Notes: a model not told the origin generated them from the letters alone. A DNA stretch of 64,000 bases from Caldimonas thermodepolymerans (GCF_015476235.1 NZ_CP064338.1:1984001-2048000); one strand, 5' to 3'; positions 19,028 through 28,245 are shown, counted from the first letter of the stretch. Numbers and translations: made by a program.

Positions 19028-20973
19028 TCGTGCTGAAGAACGTCACGCTGCGCCGCGGCACCAAGGTCGTGCTCGAGGGCGCCAACGTCACGCTGCATCC
19101 GGGCGAGAAGGTCGGCCTGGTGGGACGCAACGGCGCCGGCAAGTCCTCGCTGTTCGCGCTGCTGACCGGCGCCCTGCACCCCGACGCCGGCGACGTGGAG
19201 CTGCCGCCGCGCTGGCGCATTGCCGAGGTCGTGCAGTCCATGCCCGACACCGAGGACAGCGCGACCGACTTCGTGCTGGCCGGCGACACCCCGCTGATGG
19301 AAGCGCAGGCCGCGCTGGCCGAGGCCGAGGCACGCGGCGACGGCACCGCGATCGCCGAGGCGCACCAGCGCATCCAGGACGCCGGCGGCTTCGACGCGCG
19401 TGCCCGCGCCCAGGCGCTGTTGATGGGCCTGGGCTTCAAGTCCGGGCAGCTCGAGCGTCCGGTCAACAGCTTCTCGGGCGGCTGGCGCATGCGGCTGCAG
19501 CTGGCGCGCGCGCTGATGTGCCCGGCCGACCTGCTGCTGCTCGACGAACCGACCAACCACCTGGACCTCGACGCCCTGGTCTGGCTGGAGAGCTGGCTCA
19601 AGCGCTTCGAGGGCATGATGCTGGTGATCAGCCACGACCGCGAGTTCCTCGACGCGATCACGCGCGTGACGCTGCACCTCGAGGACGCGCGCCTGACCCG
19701 CTACACCGGCAACTACACCGCCTTCGAGGCGATGCGCGCCGAGCGCCTGCAGCAGCAGCAGGCGGCCTACGAGCGCCAGCAGGAGAAGATCGCCCAGCTG
19801 CAGCGCTTCATCGACCGCTTCAAGGCCAAGGCAACCAAGGCCCGGCAGGCGCAAAGCCGCGTCAAGGCGCTGGAGCGGATGGAAAAGCTCGCGCCGGTGC
19901 TGACCAGCGCCGACTTCAGCTTCGAGTTCCGCGAGCCCGAGAGCCTGCCCAACCCCATGCTGGCGCTCAAGGACGTGGCGTGCGGCTACACCGGCGCCGA
20001 CGGCAGCCCGACCGTGATCGTGCGCGACGTGCGCCGCACCGTGCTGGCCGGCCAGCGCATCGGCATCCTGGGCGCCAACGGCCAGGGCAAGTCCACGCTG
20101 GTCAAGACCGTCGCCCGCGTGCTGCCGCCGCTGGGCGGGCAGATCACCGAGGGCAAGGGCCTGGCGATCGGCTACTTCGCGCAGCAGGAGATGGACGTGC
20201 TGCGCCCGGACGAATCGCCGCTGCAGCACATGGTGCGGCTGGCCCGCGAGGTCAGCCCGCAGGCGCGCGAGCAGGAACTGCGCGACTTCCTCGGCCGCTT
20301 CCGCTTCACCGGCGACATGGTGTCCCAGGCCACCGGCACCATGAGCGGCGGCGAGAAGGCGCGCCTCGTGCTGGCCATGCTGGTGTGGCAGCGCCCCAAC
20401 CTGCTGCTGCTCGACGAGCCGACCAACCATCTGGACCTGACCACCCGCGAGGCGCTCAGCATGGCGCTCAACGGCTTCGAGGGCACGGTGATGCTGGTCA
20501 GCCACGACCGCGCGCTGCTGCGCGAGGTGTGCGACGAGTTCTGGCTGGTCGCCGGCGGCACGGTGCAGCCCTTCGACGGCGACCTGGACGACTACCAGCG
20601 CTGGCTGCTCGAGCAGGCGCGCCTGCAGCGCGAGGCGGCGGCCCCGGCGGACGCCGCCTCCCCGACGTCGCGGCCCGGGGCTGCCCCGCCCGCGGCCAAC
20701 CGGCGCGAGGAGCGCAAGGCCCAGGCCCAGGAGCGCCAGCGCCTGGCCGAACAGCTGCGCCCGCTGAAGAAGGAGCTGGCGCAGGTCGACGCCCGCCTCG
20801 CCGCGCTGGCCGAGGAGAAGGCCGCGATCGAGGCCGCCTTCGCCAGCGGCCACCTCGACCCGGCCCAGGTGGCCGGGCACGGCCGGCGCCTCAAGGCCAT
20901 CGCCGACGAGACCGAGGCGCTGGAGCTGCGCTGGCTCGAGCTGTCCGAAGACATCGAGCGGCTGAGCGCCTGA
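19024..20973 (+). CDS. yheS: ABC-F family ATPase, YheS type
   Basis: Soluble duplicated ABC ATPase of the ABC-F group, which act on ribosomes; no membrane segments. 649 aa from ATG 19024, overlapping the prmB stop by 4 bp. First domain: GLVGRNGAGKSSL, FSGGWRMRLQLA, LLLLDEPTNHLDLDA. The inter-domain linker (P-site tRNA interaction motif) has RFKAKATKARQAQSRVKAL. Second domain: GILGANGQGKSTL, MSGGEKARLVLA, LLLLDEPTNHLDL. The C terminus carries a charged coiled coil from about residue 555. Order and motifs match E. coli YheS more closely than Uup or EttA. Linkage to prmB fits a translation role. Confidence 0.9.
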
Positions 20974-21006
20974 CCCCCATGACCGCACCCGTGGCATGGT
21001 TGCCGC

Positions 21007-21030
21007 CAATTAAATTGTGCGCAATTAAAT
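21007..21030 (+). promoter_or_regulatory. Putative OhrR operator upstream of ohrR
   Basis: AT-rich island in GC-rich DNA, 21-44 nt before the ohrR ATG. CAATTAAAT occurs twice as a direct repeat (21007-21015 and 21022-21030), and between them AATTG-TGCG-CAATT forms an inverted repeat. MarR/OhrR proteins typically bind such AATTG/CAATT palindromes. It would allow autoregulation. Confidence 0.65.
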
Positions 21031-21050
21031 CGGTCTCTACCATTCCTGCC

Positions 21051-21554
21051 ATGATATCCCGCAAGCCTGCCCCGATCTCGTCCGACGACGCGCTGCTGCA
21101 GCTCGACCACCAGCTGTGCTTCGCGCTGTACGCCACCTCGCTGGCCATGACCAAGCTGTACAAGCCCCTGCTCGACCGGCTGGGGCTGACCTACCCGCAG
21201 TACCTGGTGATGCTGGTGCTGTGGGAGCAGGATGGCCTGAGCGTCGGCGCCCTCGGCGAGCGGCTGTTCCTCGACTCGGGCACGCTCACCCCGCTGCTCA
21301 AGCGCATGGAAGCCGCCGGCTGGCTGGTGCGCGCGCGGGCCAAGGACGACGAACGGCGCGTGGTGGTCTCGCTGACGCCAGAGGGCCGCGCCCTGCGGGC
21401 CCGGGCGATCGCCGTGCCCAGGGCGATCGGCTGCGCCACCCGGTGCTCCATGGAAGAACTTGCCGACCTGCGCCAGCGCCTGCACGCGCTGCGACGCCGG
21501 CTCTCCCCCCAGCTCGTCGAATCAGCGGCCCGCGACGAAGCGCGCGCCGCCTGA
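21051..21554 (+). CDS. ohrR: Organic hydroperoxide-sensing MarR-family repressor
   Basis: Redox-sensing transcriptional repressor of ohr. 167 aa from ATG 21051. The sensor cysteine is C23 in [20 protein letters not shown], the hallmark of OhrR. The winged-helix DNA-binding domain follows, with [20 protein letters not shown], the recognition region [20 protein letters not shown] and the wing [13 protein letters not shown] second cysteine pair near residues 125-129 could allow disulphide chemistry. The gene lies 74 bp before ohr, and an AT-rich palindrome precedes it. Confidence 0.93.
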   Translation: MISRKPAPISSDDALLQLDHQLCFALYATSLAMTKLYKPLLDRLGLTYPQYLVMLVLWEQDGLSVGALGERLFLDSGTLTPLLKRMEAAGWLVRARAKDDERRVVVSLTPEGRALRARAIAVPRAIGCATRCSMEELADLRQRLHALRRRLSPQLVESAARDEARAA

Positions 21555-21628
21555 GCCGGGCAGGAACGATGCTTTCTCTGACCCGGGCAGACCCGTCCCC
21601 TCCACCCACCTCGCCTCAGGAGAAGCTC

Positions 21629-22054
21629 ATGGCACTCGACAAAGTCCTCTACCAGGTCCAGGCCACCGCAACCGGCGGCCGAGACGGACGCGCCGTCTCG
21701 TCCGATGGCGTGCTCGACGTCAAGCTGGCCACCCCGAAGGAGCTGGGCGGCCCCGGCGGCGCGGCGACCAACCCGGAGCAGCTGTTCGCGGCCGGCTATT
21801 CGGCCTGCTTCCTGAGCGCGATGAAGTTCGTCGCCTCGCAGCAGAAGAAGCCCCTGCCGGCTGACGCCTCGGTGACCGGCACCGTCGGCATCGGCCCGAT
21901 CCCGGGCGGGTTCGGGCTGCAGGTGAAGCTGGGCGTGTCGCTGCCCGGCTGGGAGCGCGGCGACGCGCAGGCGCTGGTCGAGGCGGCGCACAAGGTCTGC
22001 CCGTATTCGAACGCCACGCGCGGCAACATCGACGTGACGCTCGACGTGCTCTGA
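21629..22054 (+). CDS. ohr: Organic hydroperoxide reductase Ohr
   Basis: Thiol peroxidase of the Ohr/OsmC family that reduces organic hydroperoxides with lipoylated or dithiol reductants. 141 aa. The catalytic pair is peroxidatic C60 ([12 protein letters not shown]) and resolving C124 ([13 protein letters not shown]). The Ohr-type motif [14 protein letters not shown] is present. A good ribosome-binding site (AGGAG, 21618-21622) precedes the ATG. It converges on the asparaginase gene. Confidence 0.96.
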   Translation: MALDKVLYQVQATATGGRDGRAVSSDGVLDVKLATPKELGGPGGAATNPEQLFAAGYSACFLSAMKFVASQQKKPLPADASVTGTVGIGPIPGGFGLQVKLGVSLPGWERGDAQALVEAAHKVCPYSNATRGNIDVTLDVL

Positions 22055-22076
22055 GGCGCGTTGCGCGGGTGGCGGC

Positions 22077-23021
22077 TCAGCCGGCCGCCATCAGCTGCAG
22101 CATCAGCTCCACGCGGGCCTTCCACGGGGTCAGCGCCCCGGCCGACGGCAGCGCCTGCCGGCCCGTCGGCACCACCACCCCCTCGGCGCAGCGCGAGCAG
22201 CGCAGCACGCGCACCCCGCGTGCCTGCGCCCGCACCAGCTCGGCCTCCAGCCGTTCGTGCACCGTGCCGTTGCCGGTGCCGACCACCACCAGCCCCTGCA
22301 CCGGCAGCCCGGCCAGGGCCGCGGCCCAGCGGCCATCCGCGCCGGCGTGGCTGCTGACGATCTCCACCCAGGGCCAGCCGGCGGGCGACGCCGGCAGGCA
22401 TGCCAGCCCGAGCGGCTCGCCCTGCGGCCAGTCGCGCAGCTGGCGCAGCCGTCCTTCCTCCACGTAGCCCAGCGGGCCGGCATCGCCGGAGCCGAACGCA
22501 TCGAGCCGGTAGGTGTGGGCCTTGCGCACCTCCAGCCCGCTGTGCACCTGCCCGGCCAGCACCGCGAGCACCCCCCGGGCCCCGGGCGTTGCCGCCACCG
22601 TCACCGCATCCAGCAGGTTCTGCGGGCCGTCCGGCCGCAAGGCGCTGGCCGGACGCATCGCCGCGACCATCACCACCGGCTTGGCCGGCGCCAGCAGGCG
22701 GTGCAGGAAATACGCCGTCTCCTCCAGCGTGTCGGTGCCGTGCGTGACCACGACGCCGCGCACTTCGGGACGCGCCAAGTGGTGCGCCACGCGCTGCGCC
22801 AGCAACTGCCACACCCCGAAGTCCATGTCCTTGCTGTCGAGCTGGGCCACCTGCTCGGTCTCCAGCGGCCAGCGGGCCAGCGCCGGCACCGCCGCGACCA
22901 GGTCGGCCACGCCCAGCTGCGCCGCGCGGTAGCCGACGTTGTCATGCGGGTCGGCCGCGGTGCCGGCGATCGTGCCGCCGGTGCCCAGGATGACGATGGG
23001 GCCGTGCTCGTTGCTTTGCAT
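22077..23021 (-). CDS. Asparaginase family protein
   Basis: Predicted L-asparaginase of the bacterial type I/II class (not plant type). 314 aa with both active-site signatures: [12 protein letters not shown] near residues 11-22, carrying the nucleophile Thr, and [17 protein letters not shown] near residue 90 with the Thr-Asp pair. No signal peptide is seen, so a cytoplasmic enzyme is likely. The start ATG has GAGAA just upstream. The start codon lies only 12 bp from the nearer of two LexA-like boxes shared with divergent lexA. Whether substrate preference is asparagine, glutamine or another amide is not decidable here. Confidence 0.88.
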   Translation of the reverse strand: MQSNEHGPIVILGTGGTIAGTAADPHDNVGYRAAQLGVADLVAAVPALARWPLETEQVAQLDSKDMDFGVWQLLAQRVAHHLARPEVRGVVVTHGTDTLEETAYFLHRLLAPAKPVVMVAAMRPASALRPDGPQNLLDAVTVAATPGARGVLAVLAGQVHSGLEVRKAHTYRLDAFGSGDAGPLGYVEEGRLRQLRDWPQGEPLGLACLPASPAGWPWVEIVSSHAGADGRWAAALAGLPVQGLVVVGTGNGTVHERLEAELVRAQARGVRVLRCSRCAEGVVVPTGRQALPSAGALTPWKARVELMLQLMAAG

Positions 23022-23032
23022 TTCTCGGAAAA

Positions 23033-23048
23033 CTGGATAAAAATACAG
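23033..23048. promoter_or_regulatory. LexA-binding (SOS) box 1
   Basis: CTGG-ATAAAAAT-ACAG, one mismatch from the CTGT-N8-ACAG consensus. It lies between divergent asparaginase and lexA starts, 82 bp before the lexA GTG. Confidence 0.8.
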
Positions 23049-23051
23049 TTA

Positions 23052-23067
23052 CTGGATGCCTGCACAG
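23052..23067. promoter_or_regulatory. LexA-binding (SOS) box 2
   Basis: CTGG-ATGCCTGC-ACAG inside the longer palindrome TACTG...CAGTA, one mismatch from consensus. Its start is 19 bp from that of box 1. Tandem boxes before lexA are typical of autoregulation. Confidence 0.8.
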
Positions 23068-23129
23068 TATCCGGGATCAAGGCCAGTCGCCTGGTCCGTG
23101 CCGGCAGGCCGTCACTTCGCGAGGTGTCC

Positions 23130-23804
23130 GTGGACCATCAACCCAAACTCACCGCCCGCCAGCAACAGGTGCTGGACCTGATCAAGAGTGCCATCGAGCG
23201 CACCGGCGCCCCGCCGACGCGGGCAGAGATCGCCGCCGAGCTCGGCTTCCGTTCGGCCAACGCGGCGGAGGAGCACCTGCAGGCCCTGGCGCGCAAGGGC
23301 GTGATCGAGCTGGTCGGCGGCACGTCGCGCGGCATCCGGCTCAAGTCTGACACACTGCGCTCGCTCAACGAATCGCGCAGCCGGCAGTTCAGCCTGCCCC
23401 TGCCCGGGCTGGCGCAGCTGGCCCTGCCGCTGGTCGGCCGGGTCGCGGCCGGCAGCCCCATCCTGGCCCAGGAACACATCGACCAGACCTACCACGTCGA
23501 GGCCGGCCTGTTCGCGAGCCGCCCCGACTACCTGCTGCGCGTGCGCGGCATGAGCATGCGCGACGCCGGCATCCTCGACGGCGACCTGCTCGCGGTGCAG
23601 CGTGCCAAGGAAGCCCGCAACGGCCAGATCGTCGTCGCCCGGCTGGGCGAGGAGGTCACCGTCAAGCGCTTCCGCCGCAGCCGCGGCAGCATCGAACTGG
23701 TCGCCGAGAACCCCGACTACAAGACCATCGTCGTCGAGCCCGGCCAGGATTTCGAGCTCGAAGGCATTGCCGTCGGGCTGATCCGCAACTCGCTGCTGAT
23801 GTGA
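23130..23804 (+). CDS. lexA: SOS response transcriptional repressor LexA
   Basis: Repressor of DNA-damage genes, inactivated by RecA-stimulated self-cleavage. A GTG start at 23130, with GAGG six bases upstream, gives 224 aa beginning [23 protein letters not shown] 23124 is an alternative. The winged-helix domain covers residues 1-70. The cleavage site is A107-G108 (VAAGSP). The catalytic dyad is S142 (RGMSMRDAG) and K179 (VTVKRF), with the usual 37-residue spacing. Two tandem SOS boxes lie upstream. The next gene starts 4 bp after the stop. Confidence 0.97.
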   Translation: MDHQPKLTARQQQVLDLIKSAIERTGAPPTRAEIAAELGFRSANAAEEHLQALARKGVIELVGGTSRGIRLKSDTLRSLNESRSRQFSLPLPGLAQLALPLVGRVAAGSPILAQEHIDQTYHVEAGLFASRPDYLLRVRGMSMRDAGILDGDLLAVQRAKEARNGQIVVARLGEEVTVKRFRRSRGSIELVAENPDYKTIVVEPGQDFELEGIAVGLIRNSLLM

Positions 23805-23808
23805 CGCC

Positions 23809-24291
23809 ATGAAGCACCTCGCCGCGGCCCTGCCGGCCACCGTCCTGTCCGCTGCGCCCTCCCGGGGACCGTCCCTGCGCACCACGTCGCAAGGACCGGC
23901 CACCCCGACGCGCTCGGGCGGCAAGCCGGCCAAGGCGCGGCACCGCAGTGCATGCCTGGCAGACGACGCGGCGCTCGAGTCGCTGCCCAACATCGGCCCG
24001 GCGCTGGCGCAGGGCCTGCGATTGATCGGCATCGAGACCCCGCGCGACCTGATCGGCCGCGACGCCTTCGTGCTCTACCAGGAGCTGTGCGCGCGCACCG
24101 GCGTTCGCCACGACCCGTGCGTACTGGACAGCTTCATGGCTGCGGTGGACTTCATGCGCGGCGCGCCGGCCGCGCCGTGGTGGCACTACACCGCGCAGCG
24201 CAAGCTGCTCTACGGGCAGGCCCAGGGGGAAGCATTGGCCCCGGGCGGTCCGGACGGCACGCCGCGCAACGGCGGGACCGGCCGCGGCTAG
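23809..24291 (+). CDS. Helix-hairpin-helix protein, Cdd1 (pathogenicity locus / mitomycin-resistance) family
   Basis: 160-aa protein of poorly known function. The first 48 residues are a basic, Ser/Pro-rich tail, possibly disordered. The core is a helix-hairpin-helix-like segment LESLPNIGPALAQGLRLIGI, then DLIGRDAFVLYQELCARTG, RHDPCVLDSFMAAVDFMRG and PWWHYTAQRK, which I recognise as the Cdd1 domain. HhH motifs usually bind DNA non-specifically. It begins 4 bp after lexA, so it is almost certainly SOS-regulated with it. The glycine-rich last 30 residues look unstructured. Assignment to the family is from recall, and its molecular role is not established. Confidence 0.75.
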   Translation: MKHLAAALPATVLSAAPSRGPSLRTTSQGPATPTRSGGKPAKARHRSACLADDAALESLPNIGPALAQGLRLIGIETPRDLIGRDAFVLYQELCARTGVRHDPCVLDSFMAAVDFMRGAPAAPWWHYTAQRKLLYGQAQGEALAPGGPDGTPRNGGTGRG

Positions 24292-24438
24292 GCGCACTTT
24301 TTCCAGCTGCCCTGTGGGTGGCGGGCGTTCATGGGCAGCCGCCCATGCATCCCCGCGGGGCAGTCGTCAGGGCACAGGCCCTGTCATCGACCAATCCTGC
24401 CGAACGTCATGGTGGTGTTTTGATTTTCGGAGACGGAC
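24292..24438. repeat. Structured intergenic region with three consecutive hairpins
   Basis: 147 bp between the Cdd1-like gene and imuA. Three perfect palindromic hairpins follow each other: CATGGGC-AGCC-GCCCATG (24330-24347), CCCCGCGGGG (24351-24360) and CAGGGC-ACAG-GCCCTG (24368-24383). None is followed by a T run. After them comes an AT-richer stretch and the ribosome-binding site GGAGA at 24429-24433. Possible roles are a structured leader, a REP-like element or a protein site; none is proven. Confidence 0.5.
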
Positions 24439-25407
24439 ATGGCCCATGCACCCTGTGCACCTGAACACGACGCGTTTCGACTTCCCCCGGTGATGTCGTT
24501 CCGGCCGGCGGCACTCCCGCACCGCCCCTGGCGCCCGGCGCCTGCCACCTGCCTGGCGGCCCGGGACCCTGCCGCGCGCGATGCTGCCAACGATGCCGCG
24601 CCGACGGCCGGCTCGCCATGGTGGAAGCGCTGGAGCCAGGCGCTGGCGTGGCTGGAGCCGGCCGGGCCGGCGCCCAGCACCTGGACCAGCGGCTTTCCGA
24701 TGCTCGATGCCGCCCTGCCCGGTGGCGGCTGGCCGTGCCACGGCCTCGTGGAGGTGCTGGCCCCGCGGCCCGGCCACCCCGAGTTCGCCCTGCTCGCCCC
24801 CGCGCTGGCCGGTGCAGCGGCGCGCCAGCAGCGCTTCGGCGCCATCGGCGCACCCGTGGGTGGCGTGGGCCTGGCCGCGATCGGCGGTTTCGAATCGACG
24901 GGCCTGCCGGCCTGGGGCGACGCCGAACCCGGCGACGCTGCCACCGGTACGCCGACGGCCTCCGTGCTGCAGGACGCGCTGCACTGGCTGCAACAAGGAT
25001 CGGAAGGCGTGCTCGTGGTGTGGCTGCCGGAGATGGGCATGACGCAGCTGCGTGCACTCAAGCGCGCCGCGCGCCGGCGCCGCACCCTGGTCTTCGTCGT
25101 GCGTCCGTGGGTCGCGAACTGGGACGACAGCGAGGCCGACCTGCGCCTGTGCCTGATCGCCGGCAAGGGCGGCCAATGGGAGGTGCGGGTGCACCGCCAG
25201 GCAGCGCAGGCCGCGCCGACCGTGCGCGTGCCGGCGCTGGGGCCGGCGCCGGCACGCCACCTGCGCGTCGTGCGCGATCCGCAGGACCGACGCCGCGCCC
25301 TGCTGAGCGGCTCGTTCGAGCAGGTCTGCGCCGAGCTGGACCGCCTCGCCGAGATCGAGCGCCAGACCGAGTCGACCCAGCCGACCTGGCGCCGCATCGA
25401 CGCCTGA
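24439..25407 (+). CDS. imuA: Translesion-synthesis associated protein, ImuA-like (no imuB/dnaE2 partner nearby)
   Basis: RecA-related accessory protein normally encoded with ImuB and DnaE2, where it supports damage-induced mutagenesis. 322 aa. The diagnostic segment is TSGFPMLDAALPGGGWPCHG near residues 82-101, followed by LVEVLAPRPGHPEFALLAPA. As in other ImuA proteins there is no intact Walker A motif. The C-terminal half is basic and contains GVLVVWLPEMGMTQLRALKR. GGAGA lies six bases before ATG 24439; ATG 24493 is an alternative. The downstream neighbour is an unrelated transporter on the opposite strand, so imuB and dnaE2 are absent here. Confidence 0.82.
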   Translation: MAHAPCAPEHDAFRLPPVMSFRPAALPHRPWRPAPATCLAARDPAARDAANDAAPTAGSPWWKRWSQALAWLEPAGPAPSTWTSGFPMLDAALPGGGWPCHGLVEVLAPRPGHPEFALLAPALAGAAARQQRFGAIGAPVGGVGLAAIGGFESTGLPAWGDAEPGDAATGTPTASVLQDALHWLQQGSEGVLVVWLPEMGMTQLRALKRAARRRRTLVFVVRPWVANWDDSEADLRLCLIAGKGGQWEVRVHRQAAQAAPTVRVPALGPAPARHLRVVRDPQDRRRALLSGSFEQVCAELDRLAEIERQTESTQPTWRRIDA

Positions 25408-25469
25408 GGCAGCTTCTGCACACCCGGGACGGCGCCCTGCTGGACACGTCCTGGATGCCGCGGTCCGGT

Positions 25470-27092
25470 TCAGGCCGCGGCCAGCAGCGTGCGGGTGTAG
25501 GGATGCTGCGGCCGCGCCAGCACCTCGTCGACCGGGCCGCGCTCGACCACCTCGCCGTCCTTCATCACGATCACGTCGTGGGCCATCGCGCGGATCACCT
25601 GCACGTCATGCGTGATCAGCAGGTACGCGAGCCCGTGTTCGCGCTGCAGGCGCTGCAGCAGCTGCAGCACCTGCTTCTGGATCGTCACGTCCAGCGCGCT
25701 GGTCGGCTCGTCGAGCACCAGCAGGCGCGGCTCGACGATCAGCGCGCGGGCGATCGCCAGGCGCTGCCGCTGCCCGCCCGAGAACTCGTGCGGGTAGCGC
25801 GACAGCAGTCCCGGGAACTGCGCCTCGGTCAGGCCCACGTCGGCCAGCACCGCGCGCACCCTCTCCCGCCGCTCCTCAGGCCCCAGGTGCGGCGCATGCA
25901 CCGTCAGGCCCTCGCCGACCAGGGCCTCCACCGTCATGCGCGGCGACAGCGACGAGAACGGGTCCTGGAACACCACCTGCATCACGCGGCGCAGCGGTCG
26001 GTCGGCCTTCTGCACGTACTGCCAGCCGCGCCCGTCGATACGCAGCTCGCCTTCGTCCGGGCGCAGCAGGCCGAGCGCGGCCAGCGCCAAGGTCGACTTG
26101 CCCGAACCCGATTCGCCGATCACGCCCAGCGTGCGCCCCGGCGCGAGTTCCAGGTCCACGCCCTTGACTGCGTCGAAGCGCCCTTTGCGGAACCAGCCCT
26201 TGAGTCCGCCGAGCGGCACGGGATAGCGCACCACCAGCCGCCGGCCCAGCAGGATGGGTGGCTGGCCGGAAGGCGCCGGCGCCACCACGTCCCGCTCGGG
26301 CACGCTGTCGAGCAGCTTGCGCGTGTACGGGTGGCGTGGCGCGGCGAACACTTCGGCCACCGGGCCCTGCTCGACCAGCCGGCCGTGCTCCATCACCGCG
26401 ACCCGGTCGGCGAAGCGCCGCACCAGGTTGAGGTCGTGCGTGATCAGCAGCACCGCCATGCCGATGCGCTGCTGCAGCTGCGCCAGCAGGTCGAGGATCT
26501 GCTGGCGCACCGTCACGTCCAGCGCCGTGGTCGGCTCGTCGGCCAGCAGCAGCCGCGGCTCGCCGGCCAGGGCCATCGCGATCACCGCGCGCTGGCGCTG
26601 GCCGCCCGAGAGCTGGTGCGGGAAGGCACGCGCGCGGCGCTCGGGCTCCGGGATGCCGGTGTCGGCCAGCAGCTGCACCGCACGCTGCCAGGCCTCGGCC
26701 TTGCCCAGGCCCTGCTTCAGCTCGACCACCTCGGCGATCTGGTCGCCCACCGGGTACAGCGGGTTGAGCGCCGTCATCGGCTCCTGGAAGATCACCGCGA
26801 TGTCCTGGCCCCGCACCCCGCGCAGCTCGCGCTCTGACAGCGACAGCAGGTCACGCCCCTGCCCCTGGGCGCCGGCGTCGCCGGCATCGCGCAGCCAGGC
26901 ACGGCCCTCGACCTCGGCGCCCGGCACCAGGCGCAGCAGCGACAGCGCGCTGACCGTCTTGCCCGAGCCGGACTCGCCCACCAGGGCCAGCTTCTCGCCG
27001 GCCCGCACCTGCAGGTCCAGGCGATGCACGACCGGCTTGCCGTCGAAGGCCACGGTCAGTCCCTGCACGTCCAGCAGCACCGGTGCGTTCAT
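25470..27092 (-). CDS. yejF: Oligopeptide/muropeptide ABC transporter, fused double ATPase YejF
   Basis: Cytoplasmic ATPase subunit with two ABC domains in one 540-aa chain, as in YejF. Domain 1: GESGSGKTVSALSLLRL, LSGGQRQRAVIAMALA, LLLADEPTTALDVTVR. Domain 2: GESGSGKSTLALAALGLL, FSGGQRQRLAIARALIV, LLVLDEPTSALDVTIQ. Each domain ends in the oligopeptide-transporter C-terminal extension (HPYTRKLLDSVPE; HPYTRTLLAAA). Start ATG 27092 overlaps the yejE stop by 4 bp. Last gene of the tadA-ldcA-yejABEF run; it converges on imuA. Confidence 0.95.
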   Translation of the reverse strand: MNAPVLLDVQGLTVAFDGKPVVHRLDLQVRAGEKLALVGESGSGKTVSALSLLRLVPGAEVEGRAWLRDAGDAGAQGQGRDLLSLSERELRGVRGQDIAVIFQEPMTALNPLYPVGDQIAEVVELKQGLGKAEAWQRAVQLLADTGIPEPERRARAFPHQLSGGQRQRAVIAMALAGEPRLLLADEPTTALDVTVRQQILDLLAQLQQRIGMAVLLITHDLNLVRRFADRVAVMEHGRLVEQGPVAEVFAAPRHPYTRKLLDSVPERDVVAPAPSGQPPILLGRRLVVRYPVPLGGLKGWFRKGRFDAVKGVDLELAPGRTLGVIGESGSGKSTLALAALGLLRPDEGELRIDGRGWQYVQKADRPLRRVMQVVFQDPFSSLSPRMTVEALVGEGLTVHAPHLGPEERRERVRAVLADVGLTEAQFPGLLSRYPHEFSGGQRQRLAIARALIVEPRLLVLDEPTSALDVTIQKQVLQLLQRLQREHGLAYLLITHDVQVIRAMAHDVIVMKDGEVVERGPVDEVLARPQHPYTRTLLAAA

Positions 27093-28237
27093 GTCGCGGT
27101 CTCCGAGGGGGATGCGGGCGTCGCGGCCGGCGCCGGGGACTGCTTCGGCTTGCCGCGGCGCCGCCCGGCGCGCGGGTCGTCCGGCACGCGCGGGTCCAGC
27201 GCATTGCGCAGCGCGTCGCCCATGAAGGTCAGCAGCAGCAAGGTGCCCACCAGCACCACGAAGGTGGACAGCGAGATCCACCACGCGTCCAGGTTGTTCT
27301 TGCCCTGCGACAGCAGCTCGCCGAGGCTGGGCGTCCCTTCGGGCACGCCCAGGCCGAGGAAGTCCAGCGAGGTCAGCGCCAGGATGGCCGCGCTCATGCG
27401 GAACGGCAGGAACGTCACCACCGGAGTCAGGCTGTTGGGCAGCAGGTGGCGCCAGATGATCTGCCAGTTCGACAGGCCCAGGGCCCGCGCCGAGCGCACG
27501 TAGTCCAGCTGCCGGTTGCGCAGGAATTCGGCGCGCACGTAGTCGGACAAGCCCATCCAGCCGAACAGGCTGAGCAGCGCGACCAGCAGCAGGATGCTCG
27601 GGTCGAACACCGCGGCGAAGATGATCAGCAGGTACAGCTCCGGCATCGAGCTCCAGATCTCGATGAAGCGCTGGAACGCCAGGTCGGTGCGGCCGCCGTA
27701 GTAGCCCTGGACCGCCCCGGCGGCCACGCCCAGCACCACGCCGATCACCGTCAGCGCCAGCGCGAACAGCACCGAGACCCGGAAGCCGTACAGCAACCGG
27801 GCGAACAGGTCGCGCCCGCGGTCGTCGGTGCCCAGCCAGTTGTCGCGCGACGGCGGCGCCGGGTTGGGCTCCTTCGCGAAGTAGTTGATCGTGCGGTAGT
27901 GGTAGCGGTTGAGCGGGTAGATCGCGAAGTTGTCCCCCTTGTGCAGCTGCTCGACGATGAACGGGTCGAGGTAGTCGGTCGGCGTGTCGAAGTCGCCGCC
28001 GAAGGTCGTCTCCGGCACGTCCTGCACGATGGGGAAATACCACTGCCCTTCGTAGCGCACCACCAGCGGCCGGTCGTTGCTGATCGCCTCAGCGAACAGG
28101 CTGATGACGACCAGCGTGCAGAACACCACCAGGCTCCAATAGCCCATGCGGTTGTTGCGAAAGCGTCGCCAGGCACGCCGGGCGGGCGACAGCGAAGGCG
28201 GGGATGCCGGGCCGGGATCGATGGAGGTCGACGACAT
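27089..28237 (-). CDS. yejE: ABC transporter permease YejE
   Basis: Inner-membrane permease of a peptide importer. 382 aa from ATG 28237. An N-terminal helix (MGYWSLVVFCTLVVISLFAE) is followed by a large periplasmic loop and five more membrane helices. The permease signature with the EAA loop is RNRQLDYVRSARALGLSNWQ, and GTDDRGRDLFARLLYGFR is conserved in this family. A Pro/Arg/Ala-rich C-terminal tail of about 35 residues is cytoplasmic. It lies 8 bp after yejB and overlaps yejF. Confidence 0.95.
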   Translation of the reverse strand: MSSTSIDPGPASPPSLSPARRAWRRFRNNRMGYWSLVVFCTLVVISLFAEAISNDRPLVVRYEGQWYFPIVQDVPETTFGGDFDTPTDYLDPFIVEQLHKGDNFAIYPLNRYHYRTINYFAKEPNPAPPSRDNWLGTDDRGRDLFARLLYGFRVSVLFALALTVIGVVLGVAAGAVQGYYGGRTDLAFQRFIEIWSSMPELYLLIIFAAVFDPSILLLVALLSLFGWMGLSDYVRAEFLRNRQLDYVRSARALGLSNWQIIWRHLLPNSLTPVVTFLPFRMSAAILALTSLDFLGLGVPEGTPSLGELLSQGKNNLDAWWISLSTFVVLVGTLLLLTFMGDALRNALDPRVPDDPRAGRRRGKPKQSPAPAATPASPSETAT

Positions 28238-28245
28238 GCAGGCCC

